Shown here in pieces: positions 35,344 to 46,409 of a stretch of DNA of 64,000 nucleotides (its first letter is position 1; each line of letters opens with the position of its first letter). This DNA comes from NORP233 sp050186825. GTDB lineage: Bacteria; Planctomycetota; J058. The notes below the pieces were generated by a model. It ran no database searches. It worked only from the letters and a program-made list of their open reading frames with translations, and was not told where the DNA came from. The position numbers and the translations under genes are program-made. The stretch lies in the NCBI GenBank assembly GCA_050186825.1, contig JBFWYD010000044.1:26581-90580 (forward strand). Reading direction: 5' to 3'.

Positions 35344-36989
35344 TAGCGCTCCTCCTTCTGCGCTGGCGCCCGCGGCTGCGGGTTGCCGGCCGGGACGATC
35401 GTCAGCTTGAAGCGGCGGCTGTGCCCCTCGTCGCCCTGGGGCTGCACGCTGACCTGCTCGATGCGCGGGTCCTTGGCCAGCTCCTCCTGGAGCGCGGCCA
35501 TCGCGGCGCCGCCCTGGTTCTGCGAGTCGTCGGCCAGGCCGGAGAGCTCGAAGTGGAAGGCGCCGGGCACGTCCTCGTGGCGGATGAGCTCCGCCTCGGA
35601 GAAGGAGATCTGGGCGGGGGTGACCTCGCTCAGGCGCGCCAGCAGGGCCGAGAGGTGGAAGCCGGGGCGGGCCCGCTCGGCGAGCGCGTGCAGGTCGCGC
35701 TCGCGCTTGTCGTTGTTCTCCTGGCGCTCGGTGTGGCGGGCCAGGCGGGCCTCGATCCCCTGGCGCGCGCTCGCGAGCGCCTCGCCGCGGCCCGACTCGC
35801 CCGAGCCCTGCCAGAGCGCGAGCGCGAAGGTCACGAGCAGCGCGGCGGCCAGGAGCGCGGCCGAGACGTAGAGCCACACGGTTCGGTGGCGGAAGTGGAG
35901 CCGCTCCTTGACCGAGAGGGGGAGCAGGTCGAGGCGCGTCGCGCCCGGGACGACGGCCGAGATCGCGAGCCCGGCCGCGGTGGTGGCCTCGAGCCCCTGG
36001 GCGTCGGCCGTCTCGCGGGTCTGGGCGTCGCAGCGGGCGGCGCGCTCGACGTCCGCCAGCGGGTCGAAGACCTCGACCTCGCAGCCGAGCTCGCCCGCGA
36101 GCTCCTCGCGCAGCCCGGCGATGCGCCCGCCGCCGCCGGCGAGCACGGCCCGGCCCACGTTCAGGTTCTTGCGCCGGAGCTGGCGGCGCGCGAAGTCGAT
36201 GGAGGCCTTGAGGGTCGAGGCCAGCTGCGCGCTCGGCGCGCGCAGCAGCCGCTCGACATCGGCCGCCTTGTCCTTGGCGCCCTTGCCCTTGCCCTTGCCC
36301 GAGCGCTTGAGCTCCTCGGCCTCCTCCCAGGAGATCGAGAGCCCGGCGCTCAGCCGCTCCGTGAACAGGTCGCCGCCCTGGGCGACCGAGCGGGCGAAGA
36401 TCAGCTCGCCCTCCTCGATCAGCGCGATCTCGCTGGCGCTCCGGCCCACGTCGACCACGAGCGTGACGTCGCGCTCCGGCTCCTGGGCCAGGAAGCGGAA
36501 GGCGTCGCCCACGGCCACCGGCTGCGGCACGGCGCCCGCGACCTCGAAGCCGGCGCCCTCGAAGGCGTCCACCACCTCCTTGACCCGCGCGTCCTTGGCC
36601 AGGGCCACGAGCACCAGGGTGCCCGCGTCGGTGTGCAGCGCGCGGTAGTCGGCCGAGAGCGGCTCGCCGATGCGCTCGGCGTTCTCCTCGATCTCGAACT
36701 GCATCAGCAGCCCGAGCCGCCACTCCGGCATCGGCGGGAGGTGCGAGTAGCGGATGATCGCGTCGCGCCCGGTCACGCCCAGCACGCAGCGCCGCCCGCG
36801 CACGCCGTCGCGCGCGAGCTCGCTCGCGAGCGACTTGGCCAGCCGCGCCAGGTCCGGCCCGCCCTCGCCCTCGAGCTCCTGGCGCGGGTAGCAGCGGTAG
36901 TGCTCGAGCGCGATCCCGCCGCCGCTCTTGCGGATCCCCGCCACGGTCACGGTCGCGGCGCCGACGTCGATCCCCAGGCCGAGGCTCAT
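35343..36989 (-). CDS. PilM-PilN (GspL-like) fusion
   Basis: 548 aa. Residues 1-~350 are an actin-like ATPase of the PilM type: LGIDVGAATVTVAGIRK phosphate-1 loop, VTLVVDVGRSASEIALIEEG phosphate-2 loop, and AVLAGGGGRIAGL adenosine motif. One membrane helix WLYVSAALLAAALLVTFALA (~367-387) and a periplasmic coiled coil plus ferredoxin-like domain (PilN, ~390-548) follow. GspL has the same order, so this is the inner-membrane ring subunit that couples the assembly ATPase to the periplasm. An insert GKGKGAKDK lies in the actin fold (~residues 230-240). Starts 2 nt after the FHA gene stop. Confidence 0.83.
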   Translation of the reverse strand: MSLGLGIDVGAATVTVAGIRKSGGGIALEHYRCYPRQELEGEGGPDLARLAKSLASELARDGVRGRRCVLGVTGRDAIIRYSHLPPMPEWRLGLLMQFEIEENAERIGEPLSADYRALHTDAGTLVLVALAKDARVKEVVDAFEGAGFEVAGAVPQPVAVGDAFRFLAQEPERDVTLVVDVGRSASEIALIEEGELIFARSVAQGGDLFTERLSAGLSISWEEAEELKRSGKGKGKGAKDKAADVERLLRAPSAQLASTLKASIDFARRQLRRKNLNVGRAVLAGGGGRIAGLREELAGELGCEVEVFDPLADVERAARCDAQTRETADAQGLEATTAAGLAISAVVPGATRLDLLPLSVKERLHFRHRTVWLYVSAALLAAALLVTFALALWQGSGESGRGEALASARQGIEARLARHTERQENNDKRERDLHALAERARPGFHLSALLARLSEVTPAQISFSEAELIRHEDVPGAFHFELSGLADDSQNQGGAAMAALQEELAKDPRIEQVSVQPQGDEGHSRRFKLTIVPAGNPQPRAPAQKEER

Positions 36990-36991
36990 GG

Positions 36992-39811
<2,820 letters not shown>

Positions 39812-39961
39812 CGTCTCGGTCCCTCTCGGCACGGCAGGGGCGGCGCAAGGGTCGAACCGGCCCGAAGCGCCACGAAGCCCGGAGGTTAAGCCCTGCGCGC
39901 GGCTCCCGCCACCAGGATGAGGTGTCAAGTGTAACGCGGCCTTGGTCGCGCTCGGCTAGGC
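39812..39961. other. 150-bp gap inside the kinase-FHA part of the operon
   Basis: Non-coding. A TTGACA on the minus strand at 39923-39928 suggests an internal promoter for the FHA/pilus genes, but no convincing -10 lies 16-18 bp further on. A palindrome CTAGGCCTAG at 39956-39965 spans the kinase stop. Confidence 0.4.
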
Positions 39962-41914
39962 CTAGCGGGGCGTGCGGGCCAGGGCCCCCTCCAGGGCCTG
40001 GCGCATCGCGGGGTCGTCGCTGCGCGCCAGGGACCGCTTGACCAGCGCTTCGGCCTCGGCGCGGCGCCCCTGGAGCACGAGCGCGGCGACGAGCACGTGC
40101 GAGCAGCGGCGCCAGTGTTCGCCCTCGAGGCCCTCGCGCGCCAGGGCCTCGGCCTCAGCCAGCCGCCCGCGCTCGAGCAGGATCACGGCCCGCTGCGAGG
40201 GGATCTCCGGCAGGGTGGGGCAGATCTCCATGGCGCGCAGCAGGAAGACCTCGGCCCGGTCGGGGTCGGTCCGCGCGCTACCCTCGGCGCAGCGCAGGAG
40301 GGAGATCGCGCGCATGGCTGGCGGGGTGCGGTCGTCGGCCGCGACCTCCTCGTAGAGCGCGAAGGCCTCCTGGGGGCGCCAGAGCGAGAGCAGCGCGCCT
40401 GCCATGTGGTAGGTGATCTGCCACTCGCGCCGCCCCTGGTCCCGGAGCGACTTCAGCACCCGCAGGGCCTCCTCGTGGCGCAGCGTGGCCCGACAGGCGT
40501 TGGCGTAGGGGATCCCGGCCTGGACGCCGGTCGTCGCCAGCGGGCGGAGCAGCAGGACCACGTCCTCGTAGCGGCCCTGGCCGCCGAGGGCGGCGCCGGT
40601 GTCGAGGATCACGCGGATCAGGTGGTCGCGCTCGTCGTGTCGCTCGCGCGCGTCCGGCGCCTGGTCGCCCGTGTCGATCTCCGCCCACACCTCGCCGTAG
40701 CGCCCGCAGTCGAGCAGGAGCTGCGCGCGCAGGTAGCGCAGCCGCGCCCAGCGCGGGTAGCGGGCGAGGAGGGGTCCGGTGTCGACCAGGGTCTCGGGGA
40801 TCGAGCGCGCGCCGCTCTGGCAGGACCGCATCACGTGGTCGAGGTCGATCTTGGCGCCTGCGCTGGGGAGCGTCGGCGGCGTCTCCGCGGGCGAGGGGCT
40901 GAGGCGTGGCGAGGCGCTGGGGGAGGACGCGAGCGAAGCCGTCGGCGCGGGCGAAGCCGTCGGCGTGGGTGTGGGCGAGGTGGCGACGCCCGGAGGCGCT
41001 CCCGCCCCGAGGATCACCAGGAGCACCACGAGGAGGCCCGCGACGAGCAGCGCCGCCGCGGCGATGGCCGCGAGCAGGAGCGGGTGGATGGAAGAGCGCG
41101 CGGAGGACAGCGCGCCCGCCAGGGCCTGGTCCAGCTCGACCAGCCCCTCGTAGCGCGCGGCCGGGTCCTTCTCGAGGCAGCGCAGGACCGCCTCGTCGAG
41201 CGCGGCGGGGACCTCGGGCGCCAGGCGCGAAGGGGGGAGCACGGGCTCTTCGAGCGCCGCGGCGAGCAGGGCCACCGCCGAGCGGCCGGAGTGCGGCGCG
41301 GCGGCGGTCAGCGCGTAGTAGAGGGTGGCGCCCAGCCCGTAGACGTCGGCCCGCTCGTCGACCGTCCGCTCGCCCTGGGCCTGCTCGGGGGCGAGGAAGC
41401 CCGGCGTGCCCAGGACCTGCCCGGTCAGCGTGAGCCGCTGCGAGGCCGGGGCGCGGTCCTTGACCAGGCCGAGGTCGATCAGCTTGACCTCGCCCTGGGC
41501 CCCGACCAGCACGTTGCTCGGCTTCACGTCGCGATGCAGGAGGCCCTTCCCGTGCAGGGCGCCGAGCGCGCTGGCGAGCTCGCGCGCGATGCGTACGGCC
41601 TCGGCCGGGGGGAGCGGGCCCTCCCGGCGCACCAGGTCGTGCAGGCTCTCGCCGTCGACGAGCTCGAGCACCAGGTAGGGCTTGCCCTCGGCCCGGCCGG
41701 CGTCGAGCACGCGCACCAGGTTCGGGTGGTCCAACAGGCGCGAGACGCGCGCCTCGCGCTGGAAGCGGAGCAGCTCCTCGAGGGAGCTCAGCTCGGTGTC
41801 GAGGATCAGCTTGAGCGCGACGCGCCGCCCGTCGGGGGCCTGGGCCTCGTGGACCACGCCCATTCCGCCGCGCCCGAGCTCCCGGACCAGGGTGTAGGGA
41901 CCGAGCTGCTTCAC
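39962..41914 (-). CDS. Membrane Ser/Thr kinase with extracytoplasmic TPR-like sensor
   Basis: 650 aa. Hanks-type kinase domain 1-~265: glycine loop ELGRGGMGVVHEA, VALKL lysine, catalytic loop LLHRDVKPSNVLV (~125), DLG in place of DFG, GTPGFLAPEQ (P+1) and a conserved late Arg (KDPAARYEGL). A membrane helix (~277-300), a Ser/Pro/Thr linker and a ~270-residue helical TPR-like domain outside follow. GTG 41914 begins directly with VKQLGPYTLVRELG, typical of this family; reading upstream adds only basic low-complexity sequence. First gene of the pilus operon, with the FHA partner next, so it may control assembly or secretion by phosphorylation (inference). Confidence 0.88.
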   Translation of the reverse strand: MKQLGPYTLVRELGRGGMGVVHEAQAPDGRRVALKLILDTELSSLEELLRFQREARVSRLLDHPNLVRVLDAGRAEGKPYLVLELVDGESLHDLVRREGPLPPAEAVRIARELASALGALHGKGLLHRDVKPSNVLVGAQGEVKLIDLGLVKDRAPASQRLTLTGQVLGTPGFLAPEQAQGERTVDERADVYGLGATLYYALTAAAPHSGRSAVALLAAALEEPVLPPSRLAPEVPAALDEAVLRCLEKDPAARYEGLVELDQALAGALSSARSSIHPLLLAAIAAAALLVAGLLVVLLVILGAGAPPGVATSPTPTPTASPAPTASLASSPSASPRLSPSPAETPPTLPSAGAKIDLDHVMRSCQSGARSIPETLVDTGPLLARYPRWARLRYLRAQLLLDCGRYGEVWAEIDTGDQAPDARERHDERDHLIRVILDTGAALGGQGRYEDVVLLLRPLATTGVQAGIPYANACRATLRHEEALRVLKSLRDQGRREWQITYHMAGALLSLWRPQEAFALYEEVAADDRTPPAMRAISLLRCAEGSARTDPDRAEVFLLRAMEICPTLPEIPSQRAVILLERGRLAEAEALAREGLEGEHWRRCSHVLVAALVLQGRRAEAEALVKRSLARSDDPAMRQALEGALARTPR

Positions 41915-42328
41915 GCGGGCCCCACCATAGCCTCGGAGCCTCCGGAGGATCCTCGCAATCTTGCCTGCGCTGCGCGCCTTCGCTCTAGCTCGTGCCCCCG
42001 CGTGACCGCTCGGCATCCGCAGCTCGGCTCAGAGCCTCTGAAGGATTCTCGCAATCTTGCATACGCTGTTGCTCGAGCCATGGCCATGGCCATGGCGACC
42101 ACGCCATGGGGCCAGCTCAACTCTTCAATGTGCACTGGCGCTGAACGTCGGGCGTCAGCTCCGAGACCGAGTGGACTCGAGATCACCCTCCGCGGTCCCG
42201 CAGCCCCGCTTGCCCGGAGCGACCCGCCCTTCGCCCATTGAGCCGAGCAAGGACGCCGAGCGTTCACTCCCTGGCGCTCTCGCCCCAGCACCCGCCACCG
42301 CGTGAACGCTCGGCATCCGCAGCTCGGC
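41915..42328. other. 414-bp intergenic mosaic of repeats
   Basis: No gene. It sits between the divergently placed kinase start and the lactonase stop (both on the minus strand, reading toward lower coordinates), so it should hold the operon promoter. It contains two direct repeat pairs (offsets 96 and 300), the stop-anchored stem-loop at 42239-42331 and a CCATGG run (GCCATGGCCATGGCCATGGC near 42078-42097). Confidence 0.6.
41935..42068. repeat. Direct repeat pair, offset 96
   Basis: GGAGCCTCCGGAGGATCCTC and its continuation CGCAATCTTGC at 41935-41972 match AGAGCCTCTGAAGGATTCTC continuing GCAATCTTGC at 42031-42068 with a few differences over 38 nt. Confidence 0.8.
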
Positions 42329-42332
42329 TCAG
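42001..42332. repeat. 32-bp direct repeat pair, offset exactly 300
   Basis: CGTGACCGCTCGGCATCCGC and the following 12 nt (42001-42032) recur at 42301-42332 with a single change (C to A at position 6). The second copy is the right arm of stem-loop C, so a partial copy of that element sits 300 bp away. Confidence 0.9.
42239..42331 (-). terminator. Long stem-loop C starting at the lactonase-like gene's stop codon
   Basis: Arms 42239-42267 and 42302-42331 are complementary: 10 bp, a 2/3-nt internal bulge, then 17 bp with one mismatch; loop 34 nt (42268-42301). Read on the minus strand the first arm begins with the TGA stop (42331-42329) of the upstream gene, exactly as in stem-loops A and B. Loop core on that strand: GGTGCTGGGGCGAGAGCG. 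Confidence 0.8.
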
Positions 42333-43417
42333 CCCTGCGGGGCGGGGATCCGCGCCAGGCCGGGGTAGGAGAGGCTCCCCAGGTAGAGCTTGCCGCCCCA
42401 CTCCTCGACGCTGGTCACGGGCGAGAAGGAGTCCGGCGCGCGGTGCTGGAGGTCGGCCACGACCTTGCCCTCGGCGTCGAGGCCGAGCACCCAGGCGTGG
42501 CGCTGGGGCGCGGGCTGGAGCGCCTCGGGCAGGCGCGACACGACCTTGCGCGCGAAGGGGTAGGGGGCGAGCGCGTCGAGGGCGGGGTCGCGCGGCGAGG
42601 CGAGCGCCAGCCAGAAGCCGCCGCCGGGGCGCGCCGAGATCCCGTCCGGGAAGCCGGGCAGGTCGTCGCAGAACACGTCGCTCGTGCCGGCCTTGGGCCC
42701 CTCGAGCCAGTAGCGGGTCACGCGGTACTGGCCGGTCTCGTTGACGAGCACGAAGCGCTGGTCGGCCGAGACCGCCACGCCGTTGGCGAAGAACAGCCCG
42801 CGCAGGAGCACGCGCGTGCGGCGCGTGCGCGGGTCCCAGGCCAGCAGCCGCCCGTTGGGCGCGTGCTCGAGCAGGTCCTGCTTGTAGGTCCGCCAGCCGA
42901 AGCGGCTCGAGGCGTCGCTGAAGTAGACGGTGCCGTCGCGCGCGACGTCGAGGTCGTCGGCGAAGCCGTAGGGCCCGCCCTCGGCCTCCGTCGAGAGCAC
43001 CTCCACCACCCGACGGGTGGGGTCGACCGCGAGCAGCCCACGGTCGGCGTCCGCCACGAGCAGCCGGCCGTCGGCCGCGAAGGCCAGGCCCAGGGGGCGG
43101 CCCCCCGTGTTGAGCAGCAGCTCGGGGTCGTGGCCGTCGGGCCGCAGCCGCGCGATCCAGCCGTCCTCGAGCCCCGCGTAGATCCGCCCGTGCGCGTCTA
43201 CGGCCACGTCCTCCGGCCCGCGCAGCCCGCGCCCGAGCACCTCCACGTGCGCCAGGCGATCGTTCGGCGGGTAGCTGGGCGCCGGCGCGGAGGCGAACGC
43301 CACGGGGTCGACCTTGGTCGGCCAGAGGAGCAGGTAGGCGAGCACCAGGGCCGGCGCGGCCAGGAGGAGCGCCGCGCGGCGCCGGCGCGTCGGGGCGGAT
43401 GGGAGGGGAGCGGTCAT
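42329..43417 (-). CDS. SMP-30/strictosidine-synthase-like beta-propeller protein, membrane anchored
   Basis: 362 aa. One N-terminal helix (AALLLAAPALVLAYLLL, ~15-31) anchors or exports it; the rest is a six-bladed propeller with blades marked GPEDVAVDAHGRIYAGLEDG, RPLGLAFAADGRLLVADADRGL, GFADDLDVARDGTVYFSDAS and FPDGISARPGGGFWLAL. This order matches strictosidine-synthase-like/APMAP proteins, often esterases or lactonases using a central metal. Exact substrate unknown. Single gene, ending in stem-loop C. ATG 43417 is the only good start; no strong ribosome site. Confidence 0.82.
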   Translation of the reverse strand: MTAPLPSAPTRRRRAALLLAAPALVLAYLLLWPTKVDPVAFASAPAPSYPPNDRLAHVEVLGRGLRGPEDVAVDAHGRIYAGLEDGWIARLRPDGHDPELLLNTGGRPLGLAFAADGRLLVADADRGLLAVDPTRRVVEVLSTEAEGGPYGFADDLDVARDGTVYFSDASSRFGWRTYKQDLLEHAPNGRLLAWDPRTRRTRVLLRGLFFANGVAVSADQRFVLVNETGQYRVTRYWLEGPKAGTSDVFCDDLPGFPDGISARPGGGFWLALASPRDPALDALAPYPFARKVVSRLPEALQPAPQRHAWVLGLDAEGKVVADLQHRAPDSFSPVTSVEEWGGKLYLGSLSYPGLARIPAPQG

Positions 43418-43578
43418 GCCCGCATTGTCGACGCAGGCTCCGACCTCGGGGCCAGACCTGCTGGAGTCCGAGCACCAGGGTGCGGGTGTGGCGCCACGCC
43501 TCGCTGGCGCGTCCCCGGGGCGCGGGACTAGACTGCGCGGTCGAGCGGCCTCGGGATGAGGCCGCTGGGAGCAGAGAC

Positions 43579-44613
43579 ATGAGCGGCGGTCACGGTCACC
43601 CCCCCGGCCCTCCCCCGCGCCCGTCGGGGCGCCCTGGCGGCCCGCCGCCCGGTCCGCCGCCGCCGCGGCCCGGGATGCGGCCGCAGGTGGTCTCGCCGGA
43701 CCGGCAGTACCACGTGCTCGTGTCCCTCGGCGCGCAGCCCTTCTACCTCTACCCGGGTCACGAGCTGACCATCGGCCGCGAGACCAGCTGCGGGCTGACC
43801 GTGCCGAGCAAGCGCGTCTCGCGCCTCCACGCGCAGATCTTCTGGCGGGCCGGGCTGCCGGTGATCCGGAACATGAGCGACAACAACCAGACGATCGTGA
43901 ACGGCGGCGCGGTCACCGAGCACGAGCTCAGGCACCGCGACGAGATCCAGATCGGGCCCTACTCCTGCACCTACACCTATGCCAACGGCGGAGTGGCCGA
44001 GAAGTGGGGTGAGGACCAGAACCTGCAGACCATGGCGGCGGCCGAGGACGCGGCCCCGGCGATGCGCGGCTCGCTCGACTCCATGAGCGTCAAGGAGCTG
44101 CTGCGCGGCTTCGAGAAGAACAAGAGCACCGGCACGCTCCGCGTCCGCCCCACCGGCGAGGTGGACGAGGGCCTGGTCGTGATCGAGAACGGCGGCTTCT
44201 ACTCGGCCTCGGTGGGCGTGGTCCGCGGCGAGGCCGCCCTGCGCCAGGTCGTGACCTGGACCGAGGGCACCTTCGAGTACAGCCTCGAGAAGCAGACGAC
44301 GCCGCTCAAGGTGATCCGCCGCTTCGACTACTCGGCCGAGGCCGTCGAGGACTCAGGCGTCAACATCAAGAACGTCGGGATCAGCGACTACATCGACTGG
44401 GTCGAGAAGGGCTGCAAGGGCACGCCGCGGATGAAACGGGGCGGGCGCGGCGGGGGCGGCGGCTTCGACCGCGGCGGGGGCGGCGGCGGCGGCGGCGGCG
44501 GCTACGACCGCGGCGGCGGCGGGCGCGGCGGCGGCGGCTACGACCGCGGCGGCGGCGGGCGCGGCGGCGGCGGCCGGGGCGGCGGCGGCGAGGTGCCGGG
44601 CCGGGGCTGGTAA
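43579..44613 (+). CDS. FHA-DUF4388 protein with RGG/YDRGG low-complexity tail
   Basis: 344 aa in four parts: a Pro/Gly/Arg N-terminus (1-~35); an FHA domain (~40-135) with LTIGRETSCGLTVPSKRVSR and a QTIVNGGAV loop; a DUF4388-type domain (~155-250; SMSVKELLRGFEKNKSTGTL ... EGTFEYSL), known mainly from delta-proteobacterial and related signalling proteins; and a tail (~287-344) of RGG, GGGG and GYDRGGG repeats like eukaryotic RNA-binding or phase-separating tails. No membrane segment. FHA suggests it reads a Ser/Thr kinase. ATG 43579 has GGGAGC upstream. Stop TAA, rare here. Confidence 0.85.
   Translation: MSGGHGHPPGPPPRPSGRPGGPPPGPPPPRPGMRPQVVSPDRQYHVLVSLGAQPFYLYPGHELTIGRETSCGLTVPSKRVSRLHAQIFWRAGLPVIRNMSDNNQTIVNGGAVTEHELRHRDEIQIGPYSCTYTYANGGVAEKWGEDQNLQTMAAAEDAAPAMRGSLDSMSVKELLRGFEKNKSTGTLRVRPTGEVDEGLVVIENGGFYSASVGVVRGEAALRQVVTWTEGTFEYSLEKQTTPLKVIRRFDYSAEAVEDSGVNIKNVGISDYIDWVEKGCKGTPRMKRGGRGGGGGFDRGGGGGGGGGGYDRGGGGRGGGGYDRGGGGRGGGGRGGGGEVPGRGW
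44445..44592. repeat. GGC-rich repeat encoding the RGG/YDRGG tail
   Basis: Runs of GGC codons broken by CGC and TAC/GAC. The 21-bp-like unit GGCTACGACCGCGGCGGCGG appears at ~44499 and ~44537, with a related TTCGACCGCGGCGG at ~44463. Purely coding repeat. Confidence 0.8.
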
Positions 44614-44704
44614 GGCGAACCCGTCGCAGCAGCAACTCGCCGGGCGCCGCAGGCTCCCGCGGGGCCCGCTGGCTGCATCCGTCCTCGCGCTCCTGCTCGC
44701 GCCG

Positions 44705-46132
44705 GTGAGCGCGCAGGAGCGCCCCCCGTCGAAGCAGGGCCCCGCCCGCGAGGCGGAGGGGAAGGAACGGAGGCAGAAGGACGGGGAGGAGCAGGAGGAG
44801 GGCAAGGAGAAGCCCTACGTCGGGCAGCGCGTCGGCGAGGTCCTCGACGAGGTCCTGGGCGAGGCGCTCAAGCTCAAGCTCAGGCTCCCCGTCGCCATCC
44901 CCAAGATCCCCATCCCTCCTCCGCTCGACGGCGAGTACCACACGCCCCTGGCGGGCAAGGAGCTCCACACCGAAGTGTTCGGGGAGCAGGTCGACATCCC
45001 GGCGCGCGACCGGCGCGAGCTGCTCGCGCTCTCGGTCGGCGGCACGGTCTTCGTCCCCAACGTGGCGGGCCAGGTGGGGGTGCCCTTCGCGGCCTTCTTC
45101 TACCGGCGCTACTGGGACTCGGGCACGGTGCGCGGTGTGTTCAGCGGCGTCGTGAACGACGCGGACTTCGCCCAGGACATCGGCCTCTGGAAGGGCGTGC
45201 GCTTCGTCGCCCACGCCGAGACCAACACCATCCCCTTCCCGACCACCGAGGTCCTAGACGGCCAGGAGTTCACCGCCTCGGAGGCGCTGTGGGGCGGCGG
45301 CGAGGTGTGGCTGGGCGGCGGCTGGCGGATGCCGATCGCGCCGCACGAGGTGGACAACGACCTGCGGGTCGAGTGCTACTACTCTGCCGGCGCGCAGTAC
45401 TTCTACCGCACCCACAACACGGGCGCGCGCTTCGTCCTCCCTCGCAACACCTACGTGCACGGCCTGCGCTTCCAGGTGCGGCTGGACGCGATCCAGCGCA
45501 ACCTGCTCGAGCTCCCCCACGACGGCTTCGCCCTGGGCGCGGACGTGGGTTACCTGCGGCGCGACCGCTGGCGCGACGCCGGCATCATCGGCCCCGACGG
45601 GCTGCCGGAGTCCAAGCGCTCCGACGTGCGCGACTTCCTCAAGTTCTCGGCCTACGGGGTGTGGGTCACGGGCGTGCCCTTCCTCTCCGAGCGGCACCGC
45701 CTGGTCCTCCAGGCCCACGGCGCCTGGGCGCCGCCCGAGGACCTCGACCGCTACTCGTCCTTTCGCATAGGCGGCGGCCCTCCGACCACCGAGGCCAACG
45801 ACCTGGCTCGCAGCCCCTACCCGGGCGCGAACTTCAACCAGTTCGTGGTCCAGTACTACGCCGTCGCCTCCTTCGAGTACCGCCTGGAGGTCCTGTTCTT
45901 CCTCTACCTCCACTTCCGGGCCACCCTGGCCTGGGGGAAGATCCCGACCCTGCGCGAGGTCCCGGGCAAGCTGACCTTCGTCAAGACGCGCGGCGAGGCC
46001 TACTCGGTCGCGGTCAGCTCGGGCTTCCTCTGGGACTCGAGCGTCTACCTCGAGTACACCTACGACTCGGGCGCCGTGCGCGCCGGCGACGCCGGGCACA
46101 CGATCCTCTTCTCCTGGTCGAAGGCCTTCTGA
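44705..46132 (+). CDS. Outer-membrane beta-barrel protein, start codon uncertain
   Basis: 475 aa from GTG 44705. The frame upstream encodes RRRLPRGPLAASVLALLLAP-VSAQ, a clear signal peptide, but no ATG, GTG or TTG lies in frame before 44705; CTG 44669 is the only near-start. So the true start is a rare codon or has been lost by mutation or error. Mature part: charged N-terminus (EGKERRQKDGEEQEEGKEK), then many alternating hydrophobic/aromatic strands ending WSSxx-like ...HTILFSWSKAF with a C-terminal Phe, typical for outer-membrane barrels. Resembles Omp85/surface-antigen-type barrels without visible POTRA domains. Function unknown. Its TGA begins stem-loop B. Confidence 0.7.
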   Translation: MSAQERPPSKQGPAREAEGKERRQKDGEEQEEGKEKPYVGQRVGEVLDEVLGEALKLKLRLPVAIPKIPIPPPLDGEYHTPLAGKELHTEVFGEQVDIPARDRRELLALSVGGTVFVPNVAGQVGVPFAAFFYRRYWDSGTVRGVFSGVVNDADFAQDIGLWKGVRFVAHAETNTIPFPTTEVLDGQEFTASEALWGGGEVWLGGGWRMPIAPHEVDNDLRVECYYSAGAQYFYRTHNTGARFVLPRNTYVHGLRFQVRLDAIQRNLLELPHDGFALGADVGYLRRDRWRDAGIIGPDGLPESKRSDVRDFLKFSAYGVWVTGVPFLSERHRLVLQAHGAWAPPEDLDRYSSFRIGGGPPTTEANDLARSPYPGANFNQFVVQYYAVASFEYRLEVLFFLYLHFRATLAWGKIPTLREVPGKLTFVKTRGEAYSVAVSSGFLWDSSVYLEYTYDSGAVRAGDAGHTILFSWSKAF

Positions 46133-46221
46133 CGAAGGTCACGAATCCGAGAGGTCACGCCAGGGTGGATGTGGGCGCCAGAGCGAGTTGAAGTGACCTC
46201 TCGGATTCGCGCCCTTCGTCA
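46130..46221 (+). terminator. Long stem-loop B starting at the barrel gene's stop codon
   Basis: Arms 46130-46158 and 46193-46221 pair over 29 bp with two mismatches (TGACGAAGG..ACGAATCCGAGAGGTCAC); loop 34 nt (46159-46192) with core GATGTGGGCGCCAGAGCG. The first arm begins with the TGA stop codon. No U-tract follows. Same design as A and C. Confidence 0.85.
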
Positions 46222-46409
46222 GCTAGGAAGAGTTGAGGGCCGGTTCCCCGCCGGGCGGCGGGGGTCGTCGAAGAATGGGCTGGCGCCGAGACAGAAGGCG
46301 CCAGGCCTCGCGGAAGCGAGACCTGGCCAAGCGCATGGTCGTTCATGAGTCTCCCTGGCCCGTCGAGCCGCCGCGCTCCGGCGGTATCGTGCGCGCCGCG
46401 GAGGGGCCG

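Noticed and set aside
39923..39928. TTGACA as -35 box of a promoter for the FHA/pilus genes
   Set aside because: No acceptable -10 element at 16-18 bp; kept only as a remark.
39812..39928. N-terminal extension of the FHA protein to 39928
   Set aside because: The extra 39 residues are Gly/Pro/Arg low complexity; the FHA domain begins right after GTG 39811, which has a ribosome site.
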